Notes under the pieces: model-generated
Told to the model about the DNA's origin: nothing
The model's database searches: none
The model's input: only the letters and a program-made list of their open reading frames with translations
Position numbers and translations under genes: made by a program
Shown: positions 41,631 through 51,407 of the stretch, piece after piece
Numbering within the stretch: the stretch's first letter is position 1
Layout: the number at the start of each line of letters is the position of its first letter
Source of the DNA: JANXXV01 sp038230275
GTDB taxonomy: Bacteria; Acidobacteriota; Terriglobia; Bryobacterales; Bryobacteraceae
DNA length: 64,000 nt
Reading direction: 5' to 3'
Assembly: GCA_038230275.1 (NCBI GenBank)
Contig: JBBRNO010000017.1
Location: 1-64,000, forward strand

Positions 41631-43721
41631 ATGCCACGCACTGTTCCACTTCAGAAAATGAGAAACATCGGCATCATGGCCCACATTGATGCCGGTAAAA
41701 CCACCACTACGGAGCGTATCCTCTATTACACCGGCCGTACGTACAAGATCGGTGAGGTTCATGAAGGCACAGCCACCATGGACTGGATGGAGCAAGAGCA
41801 GGAACGCGGTATCACCATTACCTCGGCGGCAACCACTTGCCACTGGGGCGATTATCAGATCAATATCATCGACACTCCCGGTCACGTGGATTTCACGGCG
41901 GAAGTAGAGCGTAGCCTACGAGTGTTGGACGGCGCAGTTGCTGTATTCGATGCCGTGGCCGGTGTGCAGCCGCAGTCGGAAACGGTTTGGCGGCAGGCGG
42001 ATAAGTATAAGGTTCCGCGCATTTGCTTCATGAACAAGATGGATCGCGTTGGAGCCGACTTTTATCGCTCCATTGCCACCATCATTGAAAGATTGAAAGC
42101 CCGCCCGGTTGCGATTCAGATTCCGGTCGGCGCGGAAGACAAGTTCCTGGGTGTGGTCAATCTCGTCACCATGAAAGCGCGTATTTGGCGCGACGAGACC
42201 TTGGGCGCGGAATTTGACGAAGTAGAGATTCCGGAAGATCTCCGCGAACTGGCTGCGACCTACCGTGAACAGCTGGTGGAAGCAGTTTCAGAATCCGATG
42301 ACGCTCTGTTCGAGAAATTCGTGGAAGGCAAGCCGATCAGCCAGGCCGAACTAATGGCCGGCATCCGCAAGGCCACCATCGCGATGAAGATTTTCCCGGT
42401 CATCTGCGGCAGCTCGTTCAAGAATAAAGGCGTGCAGGACATGCTGGATGCGGTGGTGGATTTCCTGCCGTCTCCGCTGGATGTGCCGCCGATGATGGGT
42501 ACCGATCCGGATAACAAAGAAATCAGCATTGAACGCCATCCTTCAGATACCGATCCGTTTTCGGGTTTGATTTTCAAGATTATGACCGACCCGTTTGTCG
42601 GCCAACTTTGCTTCCTACGCGTCTATTCGGGCAAGTTGAACACTGGCGATACCGTGTTCAATCCTGGGAAGAATAAGAAGGAGCGCATCGGTCGCCTGGT
42701 TCGGATGCACGCCAACAAGCGCGAGGAAGTGCAGGAAGTTCTGGCGGGTGACATCGTCGCCGCGGTGGGATTGAAGACCACTCAGACCGGCGACACGGTT
42801 TGCGACGAAAAGCATCCCATCGTGCTGGAATCAATTGACTTCCCGGCACCGGTTATTCAACTCGCTATCGAGCCGAAGACCAAGGTAGATCAGGAAAAGC
42901 TGGGCGTCGCCATCCACAAACTGGTGAATGAGGATCCGACGCTGAAGGTGTCCACGGATCCCGAGACTGGCCAGACCATTCTTGCCGGCATGGGTGAGTT
43001 GCACCTGGAAATCATTGTGGACCGCATGCAGCGCGAATTCGGCGTTGGCGCTAATGTGGGCAAGCCGCAGGTAGCCTATCGCGAAACGATTCGCCAGACT
43101 GCGGAATACGATTACACGCACAAAAAGCAGACGGGTGGCAGTGGTCAGTACGCGCGAGTCAAGTTGCGCGTGGAGCCGTTCCCGGGCGGCGAATTTGAAT
43201 TTGTCGACGAAGTGAAGGGCGGCAACATTCCGAAAGAATTCATCTCCGCGATTGAGAAGGGTGTGAAGGAAGCGCTGGAAGGCGGAATTTTGGCTGGTTA
43301 CGCCATGTCCGACATCCGGGTCATCGCCTTCGACGGCGCTTATCACGATGTCGATTCGTCGGAAATGGCCTTTAAGATTTGCAGTTCGATTTGCGTCAAG
43401 GAAGCTTGCAGGAAAGCGAAGGCAGTTCTGCTGGAACCGGTGATGCGGGTCGAAGTTGTGGTGCCTGATGAGTACATGGGTACGGTGAATGGAGATCTTA
43501 TCTCCCGCCGCGGCCGGCTCGAAGGTACCGAAGTCATGGGCGGTGCGCAGATTATCAAGGCGCTGGTTCCGCTCTCCGAAATGTTTGGCTACGCCACCGA
43601 ACTCCGTTCGAGAACACAGGGACGCGGGGCGTTTACGATGCACTTCGGTCAATACGAAGAAGTTCCGAGAAGCATCGCGGAAGAGATTGTGAGCAAGGCC
43701 CAGGGCAAAGTTACTAAGTAA
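41631..43721 (+). CDS. fusA: Elongation factor G
   Basis: 696-aa GTPase that drives translocation. G1 AHIDAGKTTTTERIL (17-31), G2 around RGITITSAATTC, G3 DTPGHVDF, G4 NKMDR, and domain IV/V regions HKKQTGGSGQYARV and GRGAFTMHFGQYEEVP. Length and motifs are those of a canonical EF-G rather than the EF-G2 paralog. It begins 21 bp after rpsG and is followed by tuf. Confidence 0.97.
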   Translation: MPRTVPLQKMRNIGIMAHIDAGKTTTTERILYYTGRTYKIGEVHEGTATMDWMEQEQERGITITSAATTCHWGDYQINIIDTPGHVDFTAEVERSLRVLDGAVAVFDAVAGVQPQSETVWRQADKYKVPRICFMNKMDRVGADFYRSIATIIERLKARPVAIQIPVGAEDKFLGVVNLVTMKARIWRDETLGAEFDEVEIPEDLRELAATYREQLVEAVSESDDALFEKFVEGKPISQAELMAGIRKATIAMKIFPVICGSSFKNKGVQDMLDAVVDFLPSPLDVPPMMGTDPDNKEISIERHPSDTDPFSGLIFKIMTDPFVGQLCFLRVYSGKLNTGDTVFNPGKNKKERIGRLVRMHANKREEVQEVLAGDIVAAVGLKTTQTGDTVCDEKHPIVLESIDFPAPVIQLAIEPKTKVDQEKLGVAIHKLVNEDPTLKVSTDPETGQTILAGMGELHLEIIVDRMQREFGVGANVGKPQVAYRETIRQTAEYDYTHKKQTGGSGQYARVKLRVEPFPGGEFEFVDEVKGGNIPKEFISAIEKGVKEALEGGILAGYAMSDIRVIAFDGAYHDVDSSEMAFKICSSICVKEACRKAKAVLLEPVMRVEVVVPDEYMGTVNGDLISRRGRLEGTEVMGGAQIIKALVPLSEMFGYATELRSRTQGRGAFTMHFGQYEEVPRSIAEEIVSKAQGKVTK

Positions 43722-43747
43722 ACAATTTTTCAGGAGACAAGAGCGAA

Positions 43748-44935
<1,188 letters not shown>

Positions 44936-44963
44936 TTTTTGGAATTGAAGTAAGGAGAAGCAA

Positions 44964-45116
44964 ATGGCTCGCGAAATTATTACGTTCCAGTGCACCGAGT
45001 GCAAGAACCGGAACTACAGCAACATGAAGAACAAGAAGACGACCACCGATCGTCTGGAGTTCAAGAAGTTCTGTCCGTTTTGCCGCAAGCATCACCCGCA
45101 CAAGGAAATCAAGTAG
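44964..45116 (+). CDS. rpmG: 50S ribosomal protein L33
   Basis: 50-aa protein, ATG at 44964 after TAAGGAG, stop TAG at 45114. Residues MAREIITFQCTECKNRNY and FKKFCPFCRKHHPHKEIK include both CxxC pairs (C10/C13, C38/C41 by position), the zinc-binding C+ form of L33. It sits between tuf and tRNA-Trp, as in many bacteria. Confidence 0.95.
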   Translation: MAREIITFQCTECKNRNYSNMKNKKTTTDRLEFKKFCPFCRKHHPHKEIK

Positions 45117-45142
45117 ACTAGGAAGATCCGGGTGAAGTACCT

Positions 45143-45216
45143 AGGGGCGTAGGCTAACGGTAAACCAGCGGTCTCCAAAACCGCCTTTGGGGGTTCGAAT
45201 CCCTCCGCCCCTGCCA
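45143..45216 (+). tRNA. trnW: tRNA-Trp (CCA anticodon)
   Basis: 74 nt including an encoded 3' CCA. Acceptor AGGGGCG (45143-45149) pairs with CGCCCCT (45206-45212), discriminator G; anticodon stem GCGGT/ACCGC encloses the loop CTCCAAA with anticodon CCA at 45175-45177; T-arm has GGTTCGAAT. It lies between rpmG and secE and is probably cut from the operon transcript. Confidence 0.97.
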
Positions 45217-45238
45217 TTCACTTCGAAGAGAGAATACG

Positions 45239-45484
45239 ATGCAACCGACCAGCAGCAGCACGAGTTTGACCGAGCGCATGGCCCAGTGGCCGGCGAACAC
45301 GAAATCGTATTACGAAGAACTCAAGATGGAGATGCGCCGCGTCACCTGGCCGCCCTGGAAGCAAGTACGTGCCACCACCACCGTCGTGATTATCTCCGTG
45401 TTTGCTTTCGCTGCGTATTTCCAAGTGGTCGATTATATTGTTGGTAAGGGTATCACCAAGCTATTTGATTCGTTAACCAAGTAG
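45239..45484 (+). CDS. secE: Protein translocase subunit SecE
   Basis: 81-aa single-helix SecE that clamps the SecY channel. The conserved amphipathic stretch YYEELKMEMRRVTWPPWKQV (25-44) precedes the transmembrane helix (about 47-66, TTTVVIISVFAFAAYFQVVD). ATG at 45239; position between tRNA-Trp and nusG is the conserved one. Confidence 0.93.
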   Translation: MQPTSSSTSLTERMAQWPANTKSYYEELKMEMRRVTWPPWKQVRATTTVVIISVFAFAAYFQVVDYIVGKGITKLFDSLTK

Positions 45485-45492
45485 GCGACTCC

Positions 45493-46194
45493 ATGGCAGA
45501 TCACGATCCATTCGAATACGAGCACGAAGAAACGCCGGAGCCAGTGGCGGACCACGGATCCCACGCGGAGCCAGAGCCCGAAGCGGAAGCCGAAGCGGAA
45601 CTTTCCGGTGCGGCCGTTGCCGTTGCGGAAGAACCAGTGGCGGAAGAACCCGTTCCCGAGGTTGAAACCAAGCACTGGTACATCATCCATACTTATTCCG
45701 GATTCGAACAAAAGGTGGCGGATTCGCTGCGCAGCCGCGGCGAGGCATTCGGTTTTGCGGACAAGATCGGCCAAGTATTAATTCCCACCGAAGAAGTGGT
45801 GGAGCTTCGCAACGGAAAGAAAGTCACCAGCAAGCGCATGCTATATCCCGGCTACGTTCTGGTGCAACTGGATATGAACGACGAGTTGTGGCATGCGGTG
45901 AAGAACACACCACGCGTCACCGGGTTTGTGGGCGGCGGAAACAATCCAGTGCCGCTCACCTCGGATGAAGTGAATTCCATTCTCTACCGCCAGGCAACGG
46001 CGGCCGAGAGGCCCCGTCCGAAGATGTCGTTCGAGAAGAATGAAAATGTCCGCATCGTCGATGGGCCGTTCACGAACTTCTCGGGCAAGGTGGACGAAGT
46101 CAATTCGGACCGCAATACGCTCCGCGTTTTGGTTACTATTTTTGGACGTGCGACTCCGGTGGAGCTCGACTTCCTGCAGGTGGAAAAGACTTAA
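45493..46194 (+). CDS. nusG: Transcription termination/antitermination protein NusG
   Basis: 233 aa, about 50-60 longer than usual. Residues 1-59 are an acidic extension rich in Glu, Ala and Pro with no internal Met, so it is genuinely translated. The NGN domain begins at KHWYIIHTYSGFEQKV (60-75) and includes KRMLYPGYVLVQLDMND; the KOW domain is NVRIVDGPFTNFSGKVDEV. NusG binds RNA polymerase and links it to Rho or the ribosome. A stop-adjacent start 8 bp after secE shows co-transcription. Confidence 0.96.
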   Translation: MADHDPFEYEHEETPEPVADHGSHAEPEPEAEAEAELSGAAVAVAEEPVAEEPVPEVETKHWYIIHTYSGFEQKVADSLRSRGEAFGFADKIGQVLIPTEEVVELRNGKKVTSKRMLYPGYVLVQLDMNDELWHAVKNTPRVTGFVGGGNNPVPLTSDEVNSILYRQATAAERPRPKMSFEKNENVRIVDGPFTNFSGKVDEVNSDRNTLRVLVTIFGRATPVELDFLQVEKT

Positions 46195-46212
46195 AGGATT
46201 TAAGGAAAAACA

Positions 46213-46644
46213 ATGGCGAAGAAAGTTACAGGAAGCGTAAAGCTGCAAATTCCGGCAGGAAAAGCAACGCCGGCGCCCCCGGTTGGTACAGCGCTCGGAC
46301 CGCAAGGCGTCAACATCATGGAGTTCTGCAAGGCGTTCAATGCGAAGACGTCTGCGAAAGACCAGGAGGGCCTCATCATTCCGGTGGTCATCACGATTTT
46401 CTCCGATCGTTCGTTCACCTTCATTACCAAGACCCCGCCGGTGCCAGTGCTGATCAAGCGCGCCGTCAATATCGCCAAGGGATCGGCCGAACCAAACAAG
46501 AACAAGGTCGGAAAGATCACCATGAAGCAAATCGAAGAGATCGCCAAGATCAAGATGCCCGATTTGAACTGCTTCACCGTCGAGTCTGCAATGAACAGCG
46601 TGAAGGGCACCGCCCGGAGCATGGGCGTCGATATCGCGTTATAA
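46213..46644 (+). CDS. rplK: 50S ribosomal protein L11
   Basis: 143-aa L11 of the GTPase-associated centre. KVTGSVKLQIPAGKATPAPPVGTALGPQGVNIMEFCKAFN is split over two motifs: the N-terminal domain (1-70) and the rRNA-binding C-terminal domain (75-143, GKITMKQIEEIAKIKMPDLN and AMNSVKGTARSMG). AAGGA ribosome binding site. Last gene of the operon: rplA, which normally follows, is missing and a terminator comes 24 bp later. Confidence 0.97.
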   Translation: MAKKVTGSVKLQIPAGKATPAPPVGTALGPQGVNIMEFCKAFNAKTSAKDQEGLIIPVVITIFSDRSFTFITKTPPVPVLIKRAVNIAKGSAEPNKNKVGKITMKQIEEIAKIKMPDLNCFTVESAMNSVKGTARSMGVDIAL

Positions 46645-46667
46645 CCAATCTTCAATCTTCTAAAGTC

Positions 46668-46712
46668 AAAGCGGGGCCGACGCCAAGTGCGTCTGCTCCG
46701 CTTTTCTTTTTT
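46668..46712 (+). terminator. Rho-independent terminator after rplK
   Basis: AAAGCGGGGC (46668-46677) pairs with GCTCCGCTTT (46695-46704) with one G-T pair and a run of T (TTTTCTTTTTT) following. Confidence 0.85.
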
Positions 46713-46759
46713 GCGGGACCCTTAGGGTTTCAGTAATCCCGTCTCAGCAAATTTACTAA

Positions 46760-46788
46760 TTGACATCAATCACGCTCCCTGGTACTCT
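46760..46788 (+). promoter_or_regulatory. Putative promoter of the molybdoenzyme operon
   Basis: TTGACA (46760-46765), 17-nt spacer, TACTCT (46783-46788). Initiation would fall near 46795, directly before the inverted repeat at 46804. Confidence 0.5.
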
Positions 46789-46803
46789 CTGTTGACTAGT
46801 ACT

Positions 46804-46831
46804 ATACAGTACCAGAACGATAGTACTGTAT
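46804..46831. promoter_or_regulatory. Perfect 9-bp inverted repeat, candidate operator
   Basis: ATACAGTAC (46804-46812) and GTACTGTAT (46823-46831) are exact reverse complements with a 10-nt spacer. The site lies at about +10 to +36 relative to the predicted start, a usual position for a repressor such as a TetR- or GntR-type dimer. No regulator gene is adjacent. Confidence 0.55.
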
Positions 46832-46872
46832 CCGTGCTAACTTTTGTCAAATTCAATTTGGAAGGGATTTGC

Positions 46873-47313
46873 GTGAGCATACTGAATATAAACGTAAATG
46901 CGACCGACTACTCTATCACCGTAAGTGATCCGAGTATGCCGTTGCTCTGGGTCCTGCGCGACTTGATCGGACTTACCGGCACAAAATACGGCTGCGGTAT
47001 TGAAGTCTGTGGCGCGTGTACCGTCCTGATAGACGGACAGATCGAACGCTCCTGCGTTTTCGATGCCTCTTCCGCCGTTGGCAAGAAAGTGGTCACCATC
47101 GAGGGACTGTCAGCCAATCGCAGTCATCCGGTGCAAAAGGCATGGATTGCAAATCAAGTGCCGCAGTGCGGATATTGTCAATCCGGCATGATTATGGCGG
47201 CGGCTGGGGCGATGCAGGCGGGCCACCATGGTTCGGAAATCACATCCGAACTACAGAACCTCTGCGTGTGCGGGACCTATCAGCGTATCAAACAGGCGGT
47301 TACGGCGCTTTAG
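46873..47313 (+). CDS. (2Fe-2S)-binding subunit of xanthine oxidase-family molybdoenzyme (IorA-like)
   Basis: 146 aa from the GTG at 46873, which follows GAAGGGA; a longer frame upstream to 46792 overlaps the promoter/operator and is rejected. It carries two [2Fe-2S] clusters: the plant-ferredoxin set C41, C46, C49, C61 (YGCGIEVCGACTVLIDG) and the C-terminal set C99, C102, C131, C133 (QCGYCQSG, CVCGTYQRI). It passes electrons from the Moco subunit encoded next. The CVC spacing (usual CRCG) is a small variant. Confidence 0.92.
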   Translation: MSILNINVNATDYSITVSDPSMPLLWVLRDLIGLTGTKYGCGIEVCGACTVLIDGQIERSCVFDASSAVGKKVVTIEGLSANRSHPVQKAWIANQVPQCGYCQSGMIMAAAGAMQAGHHGSEITSELQNLCVCGTYQRIKQAVTAL

Positions 47314-47329
47314 CCAAGAGACTCCATCC

Positions 47330-49609
47330 ATGTCCATTTCCTCACTCGTAGCTGCTCAAGAAATCGACGGCGCGGCCAAGAATCCCGGCCGGCGCCAGTT
47401 TCTGATTACCGCAGCCGGCGGCCTCGGCCTCGGCTTCTTCCTGCCTGAATTCTCCCGCGTTCCGGAGATGCTGGCGTCGGCCGGCATCCCCGGGCAGGTG
47501 AACACCTGGCTCAAGATTGGAACCGACAACACGGTCACGCTCACCATCGGCGCATCGGAAATGGGGCAAGGCTCCTTCTCTGCCCTGGCCCAGATTCTGG
47601 CCGAGGAATTAATGGTGGATTACTCGAAGGTAATTACCGTCCAAGGCGCGCCCAGCCTGGCGAATCCAGCCCCCGTTGGGGTGTCCATTAATACCGTGGG
47701 CAGCAGCGTGACGCGCACAAACTTCTGGAAAATGCGCGATGCCGGCGCTGCTGCGCGCGAAATGCTGGTGCAGGCCGCGATGAACCTCAAGGGTGATCCC
47801 GTTCGCGCGAACTATACCACGGCCGGCGGCGTGGTAAGCCACACCCCAACGTCTTCCAGTTGGGCTTACGGCTCCCTTGCCGATGCGGCCAGTGCGCTGC
47901 CGGTACCCACAAATGCACCGTTGGTTCCTGACAGCCAGTTCAAACTCATCGGGAAAACGCAGAACCGGTTCGACATTCCATCGAAGACTGACGGCAGCGC
48001 TAAATACGGCATCGATGTCCGGCTGCCTGGGATGGTCTACGCGATCATCAAACACGGACCGAGCTTCGGCGCAACGCTTGCGGGGACGCCGGCGGCGCGG
48101 AAAGGCTATCAGGTGGTCCCGGTTACGGTGGCCGCCGGCACGGGCCGCGGCACCGAAGTTACCGGCGCGGCGAACGCTGTCGCGGTGGTGGGTCCGAATA
48201 CCTGGGACACGTGGCAAGCGGCCAAGGCTCTAACGGTTTCCTGGACTCTGCCCGCCAACGTCTCCACGCTGAACAACGCGAACTTCATTGCCGACGGTCA
48301 GAAGCTTTTCACCACCGCGACGCCGTATGCGGCGGGCGCGGCCAATGGCCCAGGCACGGTTTTCACGGTGGAAGGCGATGCGGCGACGGCAAACGCCGCT
48401 ATCGCCAGCGGCACAAAGGTGATCGACGTTCAATACACCCTGCCCTACGTCGCCCATGCCACCATGGAAGTGCTGAACTGCACAGTGGACTACGTGGCCG
48501 GAGTTCGCTGCGATATCTACGCACCCACCCAATCGGCGAAGTCGGTTCTCAGCCTGGCGGTCCAGCTGACTGGCCTTTCCCCGGCACAGATCACCGTTCA
48601 CACCACTTATCTGGGCGGCGGACTGGGGCGGAAGGCAGAAGTGGACTTCGTGAGCCAGGCGATACAAGTGGGCATGGCCATCGGTAAGCCGGTCAAGCTG
48701 ATGTGGCCGCGGGACGAGGACTTCCGCCGCGACCAATACCGTCCGATGGCTGTCATTCATGGCAGAGCATCGCTGGATAATTCCGGGAACATCGCAGGTT
48801 GGTCGTATCGCAATGTTTCGCCCTCCATCCTGGGGCAACGGGGAGCCCCAATGGGGCCGAAGGGCGACAGCCAGGGCATTGAAGGCGCGGCCAACCTTCC
48901 CTACAACATGGGCCCGCGGCTTACGGAATGGGTATCGCATCCGTCGCCGATTCCCGTGGGTTTCTGGCGATCGGTTGGCGCTTCCATCAACACGTTCGCG
49001 GTGGAGTGTTTCATTGATGAGCTGGCGGCGGCAGCCGGTCAGGATCCCAATCAATTCCGCCGTTCGAAGCTTACCGACCCGCGCTGGATTGCCGTATTGG
49101 ACGCTGCCGCAAAGCTGGGCAACTGGACGTCGGCGCCGGCTTCGGGCCGCTTCCGGGGAATTGCCATCGGAACCGCTTTCAACAGCATTGTGGCTGAAGT
49201 GGTTGAGATTTCGTCGGTCACCGCCACCAGCCTGCGGGTCAACCGCGTCTCGTGCGCTATCGATTGCTACGTGTCGGTCAATCCCGGTCAGATTCAAGCG
49301 CAGCTGCAGGGCGGCGTGGTGCATGGCTTAAACGCCGCGCTTTACGGCCAGCAAACGTTCGTCAACGGCGCCGCGCAGGCTGGCAATTTCAACAAGAGCA
49401 GGATGATCCGCATGGGAGAGATGCCGCAGGTGGACATTACGATCATTCCTTCTCCGATTGCGGCCGACCGCACGCTGAACATCGGCGGGGTTGGTGAGCT
49501 GGGCGTGCCCACGTTCGCACCGGCTTTGGCCAACGCGTACTTCAAGGCAACCGGCAAACGCAAATACTCCTTGCCGTTCTTCCCGGGCGCCACCATGAGC
49601 GACCTCTAG
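47330..49609 (+). CDS. Molybdopterin-binding large subunit, xanthine dehydrogenase family (IorB-like), Tat-exported
   Basis: 759 aa from the ATG at 47330. A twin-arginine signal GRRQFLITAAGGLGLGFF (20-37) shows export as a folded complex with the Fe-S subunit. It is a fused large subunit without a FAD domain, as in isoquinoline 1-oxidoreductase and membrane aldehyde dehydrogenases. Moco-site features: ASEMGQGSFSALAQILAEEL, TTYLGGGLGRK, VGFWRSVGASINTFAVE and the C-terminal GVGELGVPTFAPALANA with the catalytic Glu (NIGGVGELG). Substrate unknown, an aldehyde or N-heterocycle. The electron acceptor is probably a cytochrome not in this operon. Confidence 0.92.
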   Translation: MSISSLVAAQEIDGAAKNPGRRQFLITAAGGLGLGFFLPEFSRVPEMLASAGIPGQVNTWLKIGTDNTVTLTIGASEMGQGSFSALAQILAEELMVDYSKVITVQGAPSLANPAPVGVSINTVGSSVTRTNFWKMRDAGAAAREMLVQAAMNLKGDPVRANYTTAGGVVSHTPTSSSWAYGSLADAASALPVPTNAPLVPDSQFKLIGKTQNRFDIPSKTDGSAKYGIDVRLPGMVYAIIKHGPSFGATLAGTPAARKGYQVVPVTVAAGTGRGTEVTGAANAVAVVGPNTWDTWQAAKALTVSWTLPANVSTLNNANFIADGQKLFTTATPYAAGAANGPGTVFTVEGDAATANAAIASGTKVIDVQYTLPYVAHATMEVLNCTVDYVAGVRCDIYAPTQSAKSVLSLAVQLTGLSPAQITVHTTYLGGGLGRKAEVDFVSQAIQVGMAIGKPVKLMWPRDEDFRRDQYRPMAVIHGRASLDNSGNIAGWSYRNVSPSILGQRGAPMGPKGDSQGIEGAANLPYNMGPRLTEWVSHPSPIPVGFWRSVGASINTFAVECFIDELAAAAGQDPNQFRRSKLTDPRWIAVLDAAAKLGNWTSAPASGRFRGIAIGTAFNSIVAEVVEISSVTATSLRVNRVSCAIDCYVSVNPGQIQAQLQGGVVHGLNAALYGQQTFVNGAAQAGNFNKSRMIRMGEMPQVDITIIPSPIAADRTLNIGGVGELGVPTFAPALANAYFKATGKRKYSLPFFPGATMSDL

Positions 49610-49612
49610 GCC

Positions 49613-50794
49613 ATGGACGAACTTGGCGCCATCCTCGACATGTGGCGGAGTCTCGAAGGCGCGAATCGGGACGCAGTACTGGCCACGGTAGTTCATGTGA
49701 AGGGCTCCGCCTATCGCCGGCCAGGGGCCCGGATGCTGCTGGTGCCGGACGGACGCCGCGTGGGATCGATCAGCGGCGGCTGTCTGGAAGGCGAGGTTTC
49801 GAAGCGCGCCTGGTGGTTCACCGAGGCGGGAGCCCCCGTGGTGCGCGTCTACGACACCAGCTCGGACGACGACGCAGTTTGGGAGTTCGGCCTCGGGTGC
49901 AATGGCGTGGTGCATGTACTGCTGGAACGCCTTGCATCCGCGGCCGCTCTGGAAACGCTGGAGTTCCTGGCTGCTCATCACTGCAGAAGCACACCGGGCA
50001 GTAGCACACCGGCTATCGTCGCCACTATCATCCGCGCGGCTGCTGGATTTGCCATTGGGGACCGGCTGCTGCTGGATGGCGGGGGGCGTCCCAGTGGCAC
50101 TCTGGCCGGTACCTGCATGGAAGAGGCAATCCTGAAACATGCCGCGGAAGCGCTGCGCTGCCGCGAGAGCCGTTTGATTCACCTGGAGGATATGCAGGTG
50201 TTCATCGAGTTGCTGGGCCCGCCGCAATCCCTGGTCATCTTTGGCGGCGGCCACGACGCTATTCCGCTGGTAGGCATCGCCGCCGAACTGGGTTGGGATA
50301 TTACGGTGGCCGATGGACGCCCCGCCTACACCTGTATGGAACGGTTCCCTGGCGCACGCCGCACTCGTCTGATGCGGGCTGAAAATCTGCTGGAGGGAAT
50401 CACCATTGGACCGGATACGGCGGTGGTGCTGATGACGCACAACTATCCGCTGGATGCCCGGCTTCTTCCGCGCATCCTTGCCGCTTGGCCGCGCTATCTG
50501 GGGCTGTTGGGACCACGGGTACGGACCGTGCGGCTGTTCGCCGAGCTTGGCCTTCCGATGCCCGGCTGGGTCCACGGCCCAGTGGGGCTGGACATCGGCT
50601 CAAACAACCCGGCTGCAATTGCAGTCTCGGTGGCTGCCGAAATTCAGGCGGCGCTCAATCAACGTTGCGGCGGGATGCTGAAGTACCGCGCGGGATCGAT
50701 CCACACTCCTGTTATGGAAGGGGGCACACCGCAGGCGCAGCGGAGCGAAGTGGTTCGGCCGAGCTTCTGCGAATCGGCGGTCAATGTCGCCTGA
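49613..50794 (+). CDS. XdhC/CoxI family Moco insertion protein
   Basis: 393 aa. XdhC proteins bind and sulfurate molybdenum cofactor and load it into xanthine oxidase-family enzymes. The N-terminal half has the family marks VHVKGSAYRRPGARMLL, GSISGGCLEGEV and LGCNGVVHVLLE; the C-terminal half has a Rossmann-like IFGGGHDAIPLVGIAAELGWDITVADGRP and VVLMTHNYPLDARLLP. It starts 3 bp after the large subunit stop and overlaps mocA by 11 nt, so it is a dedicated chaperone for this enzyme. Confidence 0.93.
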   Translation: MDELGAILDMWRSLEGANRDAVLATVVHVKGSAYRRPGARMLLVPDGRRVGSISGGCLEGEVSKRAWWFTEAGAPVVRVYDTSSDDDAVWEFGLGCNGVVHVLLERLASAAALETLEFLAAHHCRSTPGSSTPAIVATIIRAAAGFAIGDRLLLDGGGRPSGTLAGTCMEEAILKHAAEALRCRESRLIHLEDMQVFIELLGPPQSLVIFGGGHDAIPLVGIAAELGWDITVADGRPAYTCMERFPGARRTRLMRAENLLEGITIGPDTAVVLMTHNYPLDARLLPRILAAWPRYLGLLGPRVRTVRLFAELGLPMPGWVHGPVGLDIGSNNPAAIAVSVAAEIQAALNQRCGGMLKYRAGSIHTPVMEGGTPQAQRSEVVRPSFCESAVNVA

Positions 50795-51407
50795 AATCCA
50801 TACTGCGGCCATCGTGCTGGCGGCTGGGGAATCCTCGCGCATGGGCCAGGCCAAGCAGTTGCTGGGCTTCGGCGGGAAACCGCTGCTTCGGCATGCGGCT
50901 GAGGTGGCCCTGGCGTCCGGATGTTGGCCCGTGGTAGTAGTGCTGGGCGCTCGGGCGGAGTCCTTGCGTCCGGCTCTTGCCGGATTAGCGGTTGAGATCA
51001 CGGTCAATGAGCGATGGGAGGAAGGCATGGGCACCTCCATTCAGGCAGGCATTTGCGCATTGGCGGATCACGACGTCGACGGGGCGATCCTGATGTTGGC
51101 CGACCAGCCTTTCGTTTCCGCTGAATTTCTAAGCGGTCTTGTCCTGCGCCATCGGGAGACCGCAAAGAGCATTGTCGCCGCAAGCTACGAGGGTACCGCC
51201 GGCGTACCCGTTTTCTTTGCGCACGGCGCTTTTCCATTGCTGAGGGCGCTCAAGCCAGGCCAGGGTTGCAAGGGTGTGATCTTAGCCCATCAGCCCGACG
51301 CACTGCTAGTGGATTGTCCTGAGGCCGCCATCTACATCGATACACCCGAAGATTACGCACTAGCCGCTGCCAGGCTTTGGCCAGCCCAGACAAAGCCAAA
51401 GCTCTGA
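50784..51407 (+). CDS. mocA: Molybdenum cofactor cytidylyltransferase-like nucleotidyltransferase
   Basis: 207-aa NTP transferase of the MobA/MocA fold. Visible: LAAGESSRMGQAKQLL (12-27, the LAAGxSxRMGxxK motif), LADQPF with metal-binding Asp (about 107-112), and AGVPVFF. MocA converts Moco to the cytosine dinucleotide form (MCD) used by enzymes like the one encoded upstream; MobA would make MGD. The operon context supports MocA. Its 3' end overlaps by 55 nt the converging pseudo-receiver gene. Confidence 0.85.
   Translation: MSPEIHTAAIVLAAGESSRMGQAKQLLGFGGKPLLRHAAEVALASGCWPVVVVLGARAESLRPALAGLAVEITVNERWEEGMGTSIQAGICALADHDVDGAILMLADQPFVSAEFLSGLVLRHRETAKSIVAASYEGTAGVPVFFAHGAFPLLRALKPGQGCKGVILAHQPDALLVDCPEAAIYIDTPEDYALAAARLWPAQTKPKL

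Noticed and set aside
46792..46872. N-terminal extension of the Fe-S subunit from a TTG at 46792
   Set aside because: It overlaps the predicted transcription start and the inverted repeat, and the family's usual N-terminus begins at the GTG at 46873, which has a ribosome binding site.
48230..49324. 364-codon frame antisense to the molybdopterin subunit
   Set aside because: Shadow frame without motifs; the plus-strand gene is unambiguous.
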